Source: CALNYS01 sp964639935 (GTDB lineage Bacteria; Planctomycetota; Phycisphaerae; Phycisphaerales; UBA1924). From it: a stretch of DNA of 12,848 nt. Shown here piece after piece: positions 6,241-12,143 of the stretch. The notes under the pieces were generated by a model. The model ran no database searches and was not told the DNA's origin. It worked only from the letters and a program-made list of their open reading frames with translations. Position 1 is the first letter of the stretch. Each line of letters starts with the position of its first letter. A program made the position numbers and the translations under genes. The DNA is taken from contig CAZXGT010000065.1 of NCBI GenBank assembly GCA_964639935.1, forward strand, positions 1-12,848, in the 5' to 3' direction.

Positions 6241-7268
6241 CGCCAGCCCGCGCGGTCCATGATGCGCACCGCCTCGGCGTTGTGCGTTCCGAGCGCCGCG
6301 GCGTCGACGCCGTCTGACGTGAACGTCCCGAGCGGCGCGAGCTGCTCGGTCACGGGGACGCCCGGCACGACCGGATACTCCTGCGTGCCCGCCGCGAGCG
6401 CCCGCTGCGCTTCGTCACTGGCGAGGAACTCGAGGAAGCGGACCGCGTTCTCGGGGTTGGGGGCGTGCTTGACCACGCCCGCTCCCGAGATGTTCACGTG
6501 CGCGCCGCGCCCGTCCTGGTTGGGGAAGATGAGGCGGACCCTGGCGGCCGCCTCGCGATCGGCGGGGCCGCCCTCGAGCATCTGGGCGTAGTAGTAGCTG
6601 TTGACGATCGCGACGTCGCCCTCGCCCGCGGCCACCGCGCGGATCTGATCACGGTCGCCGCCCTGGGGCTTGCGCGCGAGGTTGCGGACGAGGCCCTCGC
6701 ACCACGCCTCGGCCGCCTCCGCGCCTCTCGAGGCGATGATCGAGGCGACGAGCGACTGGTTGTAGATGTTCGACGAGCTGCGAACGAGCACCCTGCCCCG
6801 CCACTTGGGGTCGGTCAGATCCTCGTAGTCGAGCTGGATGTTCTGCGGGACGCGATCCTTCGAAACGACGATGACGCGAGCCCGCTTGGTGACGCCGAAC
6901 CAGAGGTTGTCGGGGTGGCGGAGCGCCTCGGGGATCCGCGATTCGAGCACGCCCGAATCGGTCGGCTGGAAGACGCCGCGCTCGACCGCTCGGTGCAGGC
7001 GTCCGGCGTCGACGGTGATGAAGACGTCCGCCGGGCTCAGGCGCCCCTCGCGGTCAAGCCGGACGAGCAGCTCGTCGGACTTGCCCTCGATGATGTTGAC
7101 CCTGATCCCCGTTTCCTCGGTGAAGCGTTTGTAGATCGCGTCGTCCGTGTCGTAGTGGCGGGCGGAGTAGACGTTCACCTCGCCGGCGGCCTGTGCGGAC
7201 GCGAGAGGCGGCCCGACGAGCAGGGCGGCGACACAGACAGCGACAAGGACTCGAAGGCTTGGAATCAT
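6237..7268 (-). CDS. Periplasmic ferric-iron-binding protein of an ABC importer (FbpA/FutA/IdiA family)
   Basis: A 343-aa extracytoplasmic solute-binding protein that would capture Fe3+ and deliver it to the permease encoded downstream. Residues 1-27 are a Sec signal peptide with a plausible cleavage after ASAQA. The mature start VNVYSARHYDTDDAIYKRF (about 31-49) and the NSYYYAQM segment (Tyr225-227) are landmarks of FutA/IdiA-type proteins, where tyrosines (and often the His of the RHY segment) bind iron. An SSSNIYNQSLVAS segment (164-176) matches the anion and ligand loop. ATG 7268 has GGGAG 5 nt upstream. It is first in an operon with the permease and is preceded by a promoter overlapped by a palindromic operator, implying iron-responsive control. 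Iron specificity is inferred from the family. Confidence 0.92.
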   Translation of the reverse strand: MIPSLRVLVAVCVAALLVGPPLASAQAAGEVNVYSARHYDTDDAIYKRFTEETGIRVNIIEGKSDELLVRLDREGRLSPADVFITVDAGRLHRAVERGVFQPTDSGVLESRIPEALRHPDNLWFGVTKRARVIVVSKDRVPQNIQLDYEDLTDPKWRGRVLVRSSSNIYNQSLVASIIASRGAEAAEAWCEGLVRNLARKPQGGDRDQIRAVAAGEGDVAIVNSYYYAQMLEGGPADREAAARVRLIFPNQDGRGAHVNISGAGVVKHAPNPENAVRFLEFLASDEAQRALAAGTQEYPVVPGVPVTEQLAPLGTFTSDGVDAAALGTHNAEAVRIMDRAGWR

Positions 7269-7282
7269 GGATGCTCCCGTTC

Positions 7283-7301
7283 GTTGAGACTCAGTCTCAA
7301 C
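7283..7301. promoter_or_regulatory. Perfect 19-bp palindromic operator of the iron operon (Fur-box-like)
   Basis: GTTGAGACTCAGTCTCAAC is a perfect 9-1-9 inverted repeat. Its core TGAGACT-C-AGTCTCA has the 7-1-7 geometry of Fur boxes (TGATAAT-N-ATTATCA) and matches half of the informative bases. It starts 6 nt downstream of the -10 element, over the expected transcription start, and ends 14 nt before the ATG of an iron-binding-protein gene. That is the expected place for a repressor. Identity of the regulator is inference. Confidence 0.7.
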
Positions 7302-7307
7302 CGGGCG

Positions 7308-7336
7308 AGCCTAGCTCTCTCGCGGGGCCGTGGCAA
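7308..7336 (-). promoter_or_regulatory. Sigma70-type promoter of the iron uptake operon
   Basis: On the minus strand, -35 TTGCCA (7336-7331) and -10 TAGGCT (7313-7308) are separated by exactly 17 bp. The start site should fall at about 7300-7302, inside or at the edge of the 19-bp palindrome, so a bound repressor would block initiation. Confidence 0.6.
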
Positions 7337-7417
7337 CCGTTCGCGCGGCCCTCATTGCGGCGAGATCCGCACCCCGGAGGGCAGAAGCCGGTCCCGATAC
7401 ACGAGAGGCCATCACCG

Positions 7418-8401
7418 TCAGGGTGCGACCGCTCCGTCCGCCTCGATGACGGTCGCGTCCGGGTGGAAGGCCGACCAGGAGTAATAAAAGGTCTGCGCCG
7501 TCTGGACGCTCGCGGGGGCCGAGGCGACCGAGACGCCGGCGCCGGTGCGCTCGATGCGGACGTCGCCGGCGTCGGTCTCAAGCGTGAAACCGCCGTCGCC
7601 GATCGCGCTCTCGGGGACGAACCAGGCGTCATCGCCCGCCCGGACGCCGACGCCCAGGGTTTTCATCGGGAGCGCGTCCCCGACGCCGCGGACCGGGACG
7701 AGCAGATGGTCGGGATCGCTCAGGAACCGAGCGTAGGGGTTGGCGTTGTCGTAGTTGCGAGCGTAACCGGTGTCGCGGGAGATCACGCGGCCGCCGGGGT
7801 ATTCAAGGAGGAACCCGCCCCAGGGAATGACGCGGGCGGGCAGGTGCCCGAGGCGCGCGCCCGCGAGCGGGCCCGAGACGGCTTCCATGCCGAGCTGGCT
7901 CCAGAGGGCCATGTCGGACCGGTCGTAGAGCAGGACGTTCGAGTTGTAGAGAGCGCCGGAGACGCCGAACTCGAGCACGCGCTCGCGTCCGTTCGGTCCG
8001 TGAACGCGCCGGGAGATGACCGACGCCGAATCGCACAGCGGGCAGAAGGTGGCCGCGACGGGCTCGCCGGCGATGGTCATGTTCGCGACCTCGTGGAAGT
8101 TCAGGATGCGGATGGGCGCCGCCACGGCCTCGCCGCCCGCCTCGACGACGATCACGCGGTCATCGGGCTCGAGCCAGGTCGCCTCGCTGGCGGGCTCGAG
8201 CGTCGGGTCGGTCAGCGCCGGGATCGCGTCGCGCGGGAGCAGGGTGTGGATCTCGTCCATCGGGATCTGAAGATCCGCGAGGTTGTAGGTCGCGTCGAGA
8301 TCCACCGAACCGGGGCGGCGAACGGCCTCGAAGGGTTCCTCGGGCGGCCCAGCGAGAACGGAGGGAGCAAGCAGCAGGGCGAACGCGAGCGGACGGATCA
8401 T
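7418..8401 (-). CDS. Exported DUF3179 domain protein (327 aa)
   Basis: A secreted protein of unknown biochemical role belonging to DUF3179. Residues 1-18 form a signal peptide (MIRPLAFALLLAPSVLAG). Family hallmarks are RILNFHEVANMTIAGEPVAA (98-117), then TFCPLCDSASV (Cys120 and Cys123, a CxxC-type pair), LEFGVSGALYNSNVLLYDR (143-161), and a LWSQLGMEAVSGPLAG segment (167-181). The CPLC cysteines suggest a redox or metal role, but I know of no demonstrated function. I chose ATG 8401 because GGGAGG lies 7 nt upstream and the signal peptide begins there. The longer form from 8488 would begin inside the mdh terminator hairpin. It lies between mdh and the iron operon, all on the minus strand, but both neighbours have their own signals. 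Confidence 0.87.
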   Translation of the reverse strand: MIRPLAFALLLAPSVLAGPPEEPFEAVRRPGSVDLDATYNLADLQIPMDEIHTLLPRDAIPALTDPTLEPASEATWLEPDDRVIVVEAGGEAVAAPIRILNFHEVANMTIAGEPVAATFCPLCDSASVISRRVHGPNGRERVLEFGVSGALYNSNVLLYDRSDMALWSQLGMEAVSGPLAGARLGHLPARVIPWGGFLLEYPGGRVISRDTGYARNYDNANPYARFLSDPDHLLVPVRGVGDALPMKTLGVGVRAGDDAWFVPESAIGDGGFTLETDAGDVRIERTGAGVSVASAPASVQTAQTFYYSWSAFHPDATVIEADGAVAP

Positions 8402-8472
8402 GGGATGACCTCCCGTGGTCTTTGCGGTCAGTCCGGACAACGCCCGCCAGAGGCCGTTTATTCCTGTCCGTG

Positions 8473-8501
8473 AAAAACGCCGCCCCAAGCGGAGCGGCGT
8501 T
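8473..8501 (-). terminator. Intrinsic terminator of mdh
   Basis: On the minus strand AACGCCGC (8501-8494) pairs perfectly with GCGGCGTT (8483-8476) over a 10-nt loop and runs into five T residues (8477-8473). It lies 30 nt after the mdh stop. Confidence 0.8.
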
Positions 8502-8531
8502 GCCGGATGTTCGGACGAGCGCGGGGCCCGC

Positions 8532-9482
8532 TTACGCGAGCTCTGGGAACTGCTCGCGGACGACGCCGACGAGATCCTTGACGTGGCTGACGGACTCGTC
8601 CATGAGCCTGGACTCCTCGTCGTCGAGCTCGACCTCGATGACCTTCTCCACGCCGCCGGCGCCGAGCACGGCGGGGACGCCCACGAAGTAGCCGCCCACG
8701 CCGTATTCGGCGTCGCAGTAGGCGGCGGAGGGCAGGATGCGCTTCTTGTCCTTGATGATCGCCTCCGCCATCTGGACGCTCGCGCTCGCGGGGGCGTAGT
8801 AGGCGCTGGTGCCCATGAGCTTGACGATCTCCCCGCCGCCGACCTTCGCGCGATCGACGCACGCCCGGATCTTCTCCTCGGGGAGCAGCTGGCTCACCGG
8901 GATGCCGTGGACGCTGGTGTAGCGCGGGAGGGGGACCATGTCGTCCCCGTGGCCGCCGAGCAGGAGCGCCGAGACGTCTTCCACAGAGCAGCCGATCTCC
9001 CAGGCGATGAAGGTGCGAAAGCGAGCGACGTCGAGCACGCCCGCCTGACCCACGATGCGGTTCGTCGGGAAGCCGGTCGTCTTCCACGCGGTGTAGACCA
9101 TCGCGTCGAGCGGGTTGGACACGAGGATCACGATGGAGTCCGGCGCGTGCTGCTTGATCTGCTCGCTCACGCTCTTGACGATCTTGACGTTGGTCTGGAT
9201 GAGGTCGTCGCGGCTCATCCCGGGCTTGCGGGGAAGGCCGGCGGTGACGATCACCACGTCGGAATCCGCGACGTCGGCGTAGTCGCTCGTGCCGATCACC
9301 GCGGAGTCGAAGCGCTCGATCGGGCCGCAGCACGCCAGGTCGATGGCCTTGCCCTTGGCGACGCCCTCCTTGTCGGGGATGTCGAGCAGGACGATGTCGC
9401 CGAGCTCCTTGGCCGCCGCCCAGTGGGCGCAGGTGGCGCCGACGTTGCCGGCTCCGATGACGCTGATCTTCGCTCGCTTCAT
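8532..9482 (-). CDS. mdh: Malate dehydrogenase (LDH-like, NAD-dependent)
   Basis: A 316-aa cytoplasmic enzyme oxidising malate to oxaloacetate in the TCA cycle. The Rossmann NAD site is GAGNVG (10-15) with Asp34 at the end of the second strand, the NAD-specific residue. Arg85 in TAGLPRKPGMSRDDL, with Arg91, is the malate-type substrate loop; a lactate dehydrogenase would carry Gln at the Arg85 position. The catalytic pair is Asp151 (GQAGVLDVARFR, with Arg154) and His178 (GGHGDDMVPL). SNPLDAMVYTAWKTTGFP (122-139) is also typical of the LDH-like (type 3) MDH group. ATG 9482 has GGAG 5 nt upstream, and an upstream in-frame ATG at 9554 lies within the likely -10 element. A terminator follows. The gene appears monocistronic. 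Confidence 0.95.
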   Translation of the reverse strand: MKRAKISVIGAGNVGATCAHWAAAKELGDIVLLDIPDKEGVAKGKAIDLACCGPIERFDSAVIGTSDYADVADSDVVIVTAGLPRKPGMSRDDLIQTNVKIVKSVSEQIKQHAPDSIVILVSNPLDAMVYTAWKTTGFPTNRIVGQAGVLDVARFRTFIAWEIGCSVEDVSALLLGGHGDDMVPLPRYTSVHGIPVSQLLPEEKIRACVDRAKVGGGEIVKLMGTSAYYAPASASVQMAEAIIKDKKRILPSAAYCDAEYGVGGYFVGVPAVLGAGGVEKVIEVELDDEESRLMDESVSHVKDLVGVVREQFPELA

Positions 9483-9552
9483 GGCCGCTCCGCTCCTCTT
9501 GACGCTCCTCGAATTCCGCGCCGATCGCTCGACGCCGGCGATCGGGGCGGCC

Positions 9553-9576
9553 ATGCTAGCGAAAGCCCCGGGGGCT
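9553..9576 (-). promoter_or_regulatory. Weak candidate promoter of mdh (-10 TAGCAT)
   Basis: On the minus strand, TAGCAT (9558-9553) resembles a -10 box. An 18-bp spacer away is TTAGCG, a poor -35. The element would place the transcription start about 65 nt upstream of ATG 9482 and rules against the longer in-frame start at 9554. Confidence 0.25.
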
Positions 9577-9646
9577 CGCTAAGGCTCTGAGGCGATCACA
9601 CCCTCGAGCGGACGCCCGCTTTTGCGCTCGACCCTCGCCGCGCGCT

Positions 9647-10840
9647 TCACCGGCGCCGAAGAAGCTCCCGCCACGGGAGAGGCCACGCGTCGACCTCGCT
9701 CGGGTCGCCGGCGGCCGAGGCGTCGAGCCCGACAACGGCGGCGTCCGAGACGCTCGACCGGCCATCCGACACGACCAGGCAGTCGTAGCGGCCGACCTCG
9801 AGCGGGCTCACGCCGGAGATCGTCAGCCGCGCCGTGCGGGTTCCGCGGTACGGCGGCGCCTCGGGCAGCGGCTGGCCGTCCTTGCGCCACTGAAACTCGA
9901 GCTCACCGGCCCCGGCGGTGCGAACCGCGAGCTCGTGGACGGCGCCGAGCGGCACGAGGCTCGATCTCGGCTGCTCCACGATCCGCGGGGCCGCGACGGC
10001 CGGCCCGACCGCCAGGCGCCACGGCTGGGGCTCGTTCGTGAGAACCAGCGAGAGCGCCTCGCCGTCCGGGTCGGCGGAGAAGATCGATCCGGTTTCCTCC
10101 TCGATCCAGAAGAGCCGCTGGGACGCGGGGTCGTAGTCGATGCCCTTGACCGTGCCGATCACCGGGCGGAATCGCTCGAAGCAGTCCCCGAAGAGCCCGC
10201 TGGAGCGCAGCTTCTGGGCGGCGCCCCAGTAGACGCGGGCGCGGTCCTCGGCGATCGCGAACACCGTCGCCTGTCCGACGAAATCCGTGGTGACGAGCAG
10301 GGCCTCGCTCTCTGGCGCCGGGAGATCGTCCGTCGGGAGACTGAAGATGCCGGCGGCGCTCTCGATCCAGAGCACGCGCCCGGACCTGGCGTCGTAGCCC
10401 ACGTCCTGGGGGATGCCGATGCCGCTCGCGACGAGCTCGACCGCGCCGGTGTCCAGATCGAGCCGCGAAAGAGTGCGAAGCACCGGGTCCGCCCAGTAGA
10501 GGTCTCGCCCCTCGGGATCGATGTCCAGCCCCTTCGGGAACCCGCTGACGCTCAGCACCTCTTCCAGGCCCGAGCCGTCGAGCCGGCACCGCGAGATGGC
10601 TCGGGAGGTGGTGTCGGCCCAGTAGACGTAGCCGTCCACCGGATCCACCGCGATGCCCTGCGGGCCCGGGAGCCCGTTGACAAGCGTGACGATCGAGCTC
10701 GTGGCCAGATCCACCCGCCGGACGGCTCCGAGGGCGCGATCGGTCCAGTACAGCGCGAGAGGCTCCGCCAGAGCGATGCTCGGCAGCAGCGCGCCCAGAA
10801 TCATGAGCGCGCTGAACTTCACGGCGATGCGGCGCAACAT
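9647..10840 (-). CDS. Exported YWTD-type beta-propeller protein with C-terminal Ig-like domain
   Basis: A 397-aa exported protein. Residues 1-25 form a signal peptide (cleavage near SIALA-EP). Residues about 28-280 contain six related repeats resembling LDL-receptor YWTD blades: ALYWTDRALG (29-38), YVYWADTTS (71-79), DLYWADPVL (113-121), RVLWIESAA (155-163), RVYWGAAQ (202-209) and RLFWIEEET (242-250). Residues 286-371 form an Ig-like domain (RIVEQPRSS, QWRKDGQPL at 317-325, EVGRYDCLVV at 348-357). The usual first Ig cysteine is replaced by Val (LAVRTAG), so no canonical disulfide is possible. No C-terminal anchor or sorting motif is visible and the tail is short (WPLPWRELLRRR). The role is probably extracellular binding, inferred from domains. 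ATG 10840 has AGGA 8 nt upstream. A longer start at 10927 falls inside the preceding terminator. Confidence 0.82.
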   Translation of the reverse strand: MLRRIAVKFSALMILGALLPSIALAEPLALYWTDRALGAVRRVDLATSSIVTLVNGLPGPQGIAVDPVDGYVYWADTTSRAISRCRLDGSGLEEVLSVSGFPKGLDIDPEGRDLYWADPVLRTLSRLDLDTGAVELVASGIGIPQDVGYDARSGRVLWIESAAGIFSLPTDDLPAPESEALLVTTDFVGQATVFAIAEDRARVYWGAAQKLRSSGLFGDCFERFRPVIGTVKGIDYDPASQRLFWIEEETGSIFSADPDGEALSLVLTNEPQPWRLAVGPAVAAPRIVEQPRSSLVPLGAVHELAVRTAGAGELEFQWRKDGQPLPEAPPYRGTRTARLTISGVSPLEVGRYDCLVVSDGRSSVSDAAVVGLDASAAGDPSEVDAWPLPWRELLRRR

Positions 10841-10904
10841 AGGCTCGTTCCTGAAAACAGACGGCGGAACGTCCGGAGTCTCGGGCGCCTGAGCGCGCGG
10901 GGAT

Positions 10905-10933
10905 AAAAAAAGGCGGTGAGTGTTCACCGCCTT
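10905..10933 (-). terminator. Strong intrinsic terminator after the PEP-CTERM gene
   Basis: On the minus strand AAGGCGGTGA (10933-10924) pairs perfectly with TCACCGCCTT (10919-10910) over a 4-nt loop, followed by a run of seven T (10911-10905). It lies about 40 nt after the stop codon of the choice-of-anchor gene and 65 nt before the propeller ATG, so the two exported-protein genes are probably separate transcription units. Confidence 0.92.
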
Positions 10934-10973
10934 GACGTTCCGAGGATTGGACCGAGGGCCCGGAGGCCTCGAC

Positions 10974-11660
10974 TCAGCGGCGGCGACGCGCAGCGGCGAG
11001 ACCGCCGAGGCCGAAGAGCGCCGCGGCGCCGGGCGCCGGGATGAAGTTGTAGATCACCGTCACCGAGCCGGAAGCGGTCTGGTTCACGAAGGAACCCTGA
11101 ACCGCGCTGCCGCCGGTGATGCTGAACTCGGTGTTGGCCATCGCGTCGATGCTGAACATGCCGGCGCCGACGAAGTCGGCGAAGAACGCCGAGTTGATGA
11201 AGCCGGAGCCGTTGTCCATGCCGGCGAGACCGGTCACGGTCGCAAAGTCGGGGCCGCCGACGTCGAACTGCGTGATGTCGTCGCCGTCGTTGGCGTCGAG
11301 CGCGATGGCCTGATTCGTCAGGACGCTGACGCCCGCGGAAACGGGGTCGAACGCGGCGTCGAGCAGCGTGACGTCGGTCGAGCTGATCGAGAGGCTCGTG
11401 CCGAACTCCACGTTGACCGTCGTCGCGGTCTCGCCGTCGTTATCAACCGAAGCGCTGCCGCCGACGACGCTCAGGTCGACGATCACCTCGACCGAGATCA
11501 GATCGGCGAGGTCGCCGTTGAACTGGTTGAAGGCGAGGCTGGTCGTGAAGTTGGGGGCCTGGGGGCCGAACGTCTGCGTCTGGGACTGCGTGAACATGCC
11601 GGCTGAAGCCGTGCCCGCAGCGATCGCCAGTACGCCGACAGATGTGATGATGCTCTTCAT
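10974..11660 (-). CDS. PEP-CTERM-type exported protein, choice-of-anchor E-like
   Basis: A 228-aa exported protein. Residues 1-20 form a signal peptide (cleavage after TASA). The body is Thr/Ser/Asp/Gly-rich and beta-strand-like, with the opening FTQSQTQTFGPQAPNFTTSL (23-42), then LAFNQFNG and a VEVIVDLSVVGGSASVDN segment (57-74). This arrangement recalls choice-of-anchor E domains. The C-terminus (208-228) is a sorting tag: PAPGAAALFGLGG, then LAAA and RRRR. It is a planctomycete variant of PEP-CTERM that is read by an exosortase-type system. There is no cysteine. ATG 11660 has GGAGG 7 nt upstream. Strong promoter-like and terminator elements flank it. I am confident of the sorting class and less so of the domain name. 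Confidence 0.85.
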   Translation of the reverse strand: MKSIITSVGVLAIAAGTASAGMFTQSQTQTFGPQAPNFTTSLAFNQFNGDLADLISVEVIVDLSVVGGSASVDNDGETATTVNVEFGTSLSISSTDVTLLDAAFDPVSAGVSVLTNQAIALDANDGDDITQFDVGGPDFATVTGLAGMDNGSGFINSAFFADFVGAGMFSIDAMANTEFSITGGSAVQGSFVNQTASGSVTVIYNFIPAPGAAALFGLGGLAAARRRR

Positions 11661-11738
11661 GTCTCTCCCTCCGCCCTCTCGGGCGCGCGGCGCGACGCCA
11701 CGGTGTTTCTTGTCCCGCCCTCCAGCGAGACTACCGCT

Positions 11739-11767
11739 AGTGTGACGGAGGTCATCGATGGGGTCAA
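11739..11767 (-). promoter_or_regulatory. Candidate promoter of the PEP-CTERM gene
   Basis: On the minus strand, -35 TTGACC (11767-11762) and -10 CACACT (11744-11739) are separated by exactly 17 bp. It would give a 5' leader of about 70 nt before ATG 11660. The -10 hexamer matches only three consensus bases. Confidence 0.4.
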
Positions 11768-11954
11768 GACAACTATCGGGGGAAAGCCGCACAATTCACT
11801 CTCGGCTCACACCCGACCGCTCGCTATCTTCCCCAGATTCACACTTCGACGGCGATATGAATACCGGCCACCGGCTCAGGGACGGCGCCAGAGACCGTCT
11901 CAGGGATCGCCACCGAGCGCAGCGGACTCCGCGCGATCCGTCGGAATCGGCGGA

Positions 11955-12143
11955 TCACGCCTCGTCGATCTCCGTGAAGGCGCCCTTCGCGTCCTCGTCC
12001 TCGACGTACTTCTTGAACTCCGGCATCTGGTAGGACACGAAGCAAAAGACATGGTGCAGCGTGACCCACTCCGGGTCGCTCGGGTCCTTGTCGAGGTCCT
12101 TGCGAAGCCGGTCAAGCTCGGCGAGCAGCGTCTCGGCCTTCAT
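11955..12143 (-). CDS. Small acidic protein (62 aa) coupled to a metal ABC permease gene
   Basis: A 62-aa acidic protein that I do not recognise. It opens with an amphipathic helix (MKAETLLAELDRLRKDLDK), followed by PEWVTLHHVFCFVSYQMPEF (24-43). That stretch contains His30, His31 and Cys34, potential metal ligands, before an acidic end (YVEDEDAKGAFTEIDEA). There is no signal peptide or membrane segment. ATG 12143 overlaps the permease stop by 4 nt (ATGA), and GGAGGAG lies 7 nt upstream, so it is a genuine coupled gene. A link to metal handling is inference from the neighbour and the HHxxC residues. It is last in its transcription unit, and no terminator is evident after it. Confidence 0.7.
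   Translation of the reverse strand: MKAETLLAELDRLRKDLDKDPSDPEWVTLHHVFCFVSYQMPEFKKYVEDEDAKGAFTEIDEA

Noticed and set aside
6465..9590. Series of long plus-strand open frames opposite the iron binding protein, DUF3179 and mdh genes
   Set aside because: They mirror well-recognised minus-strand genes and have unnatural Asp/Gly/Arg/Val-rich composition typical of antisense GC-rich DNA.
9607..9620. Small hairpin AGCGG/CCGCT followed by TTT on the plus strand
   Set aside because: Only a 5-bp stem, and there is no plus-strand gene upstream for it to terminate.
9935..10906. 323-codon plus-strand open frame opposite the propeller gene
   Set aside because: Antisense shadow; the minus strand shows signal peptide, YWTD repeats and an Ig domain.
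11891..11901. Short palindrome GAGACCGTCTC
   Set aside because: Resembles the iron operator half-sites, but the spacing differs (1 instead of 3 between GAGAC and GTCTC) and no promoter lies next to it; likely chance.
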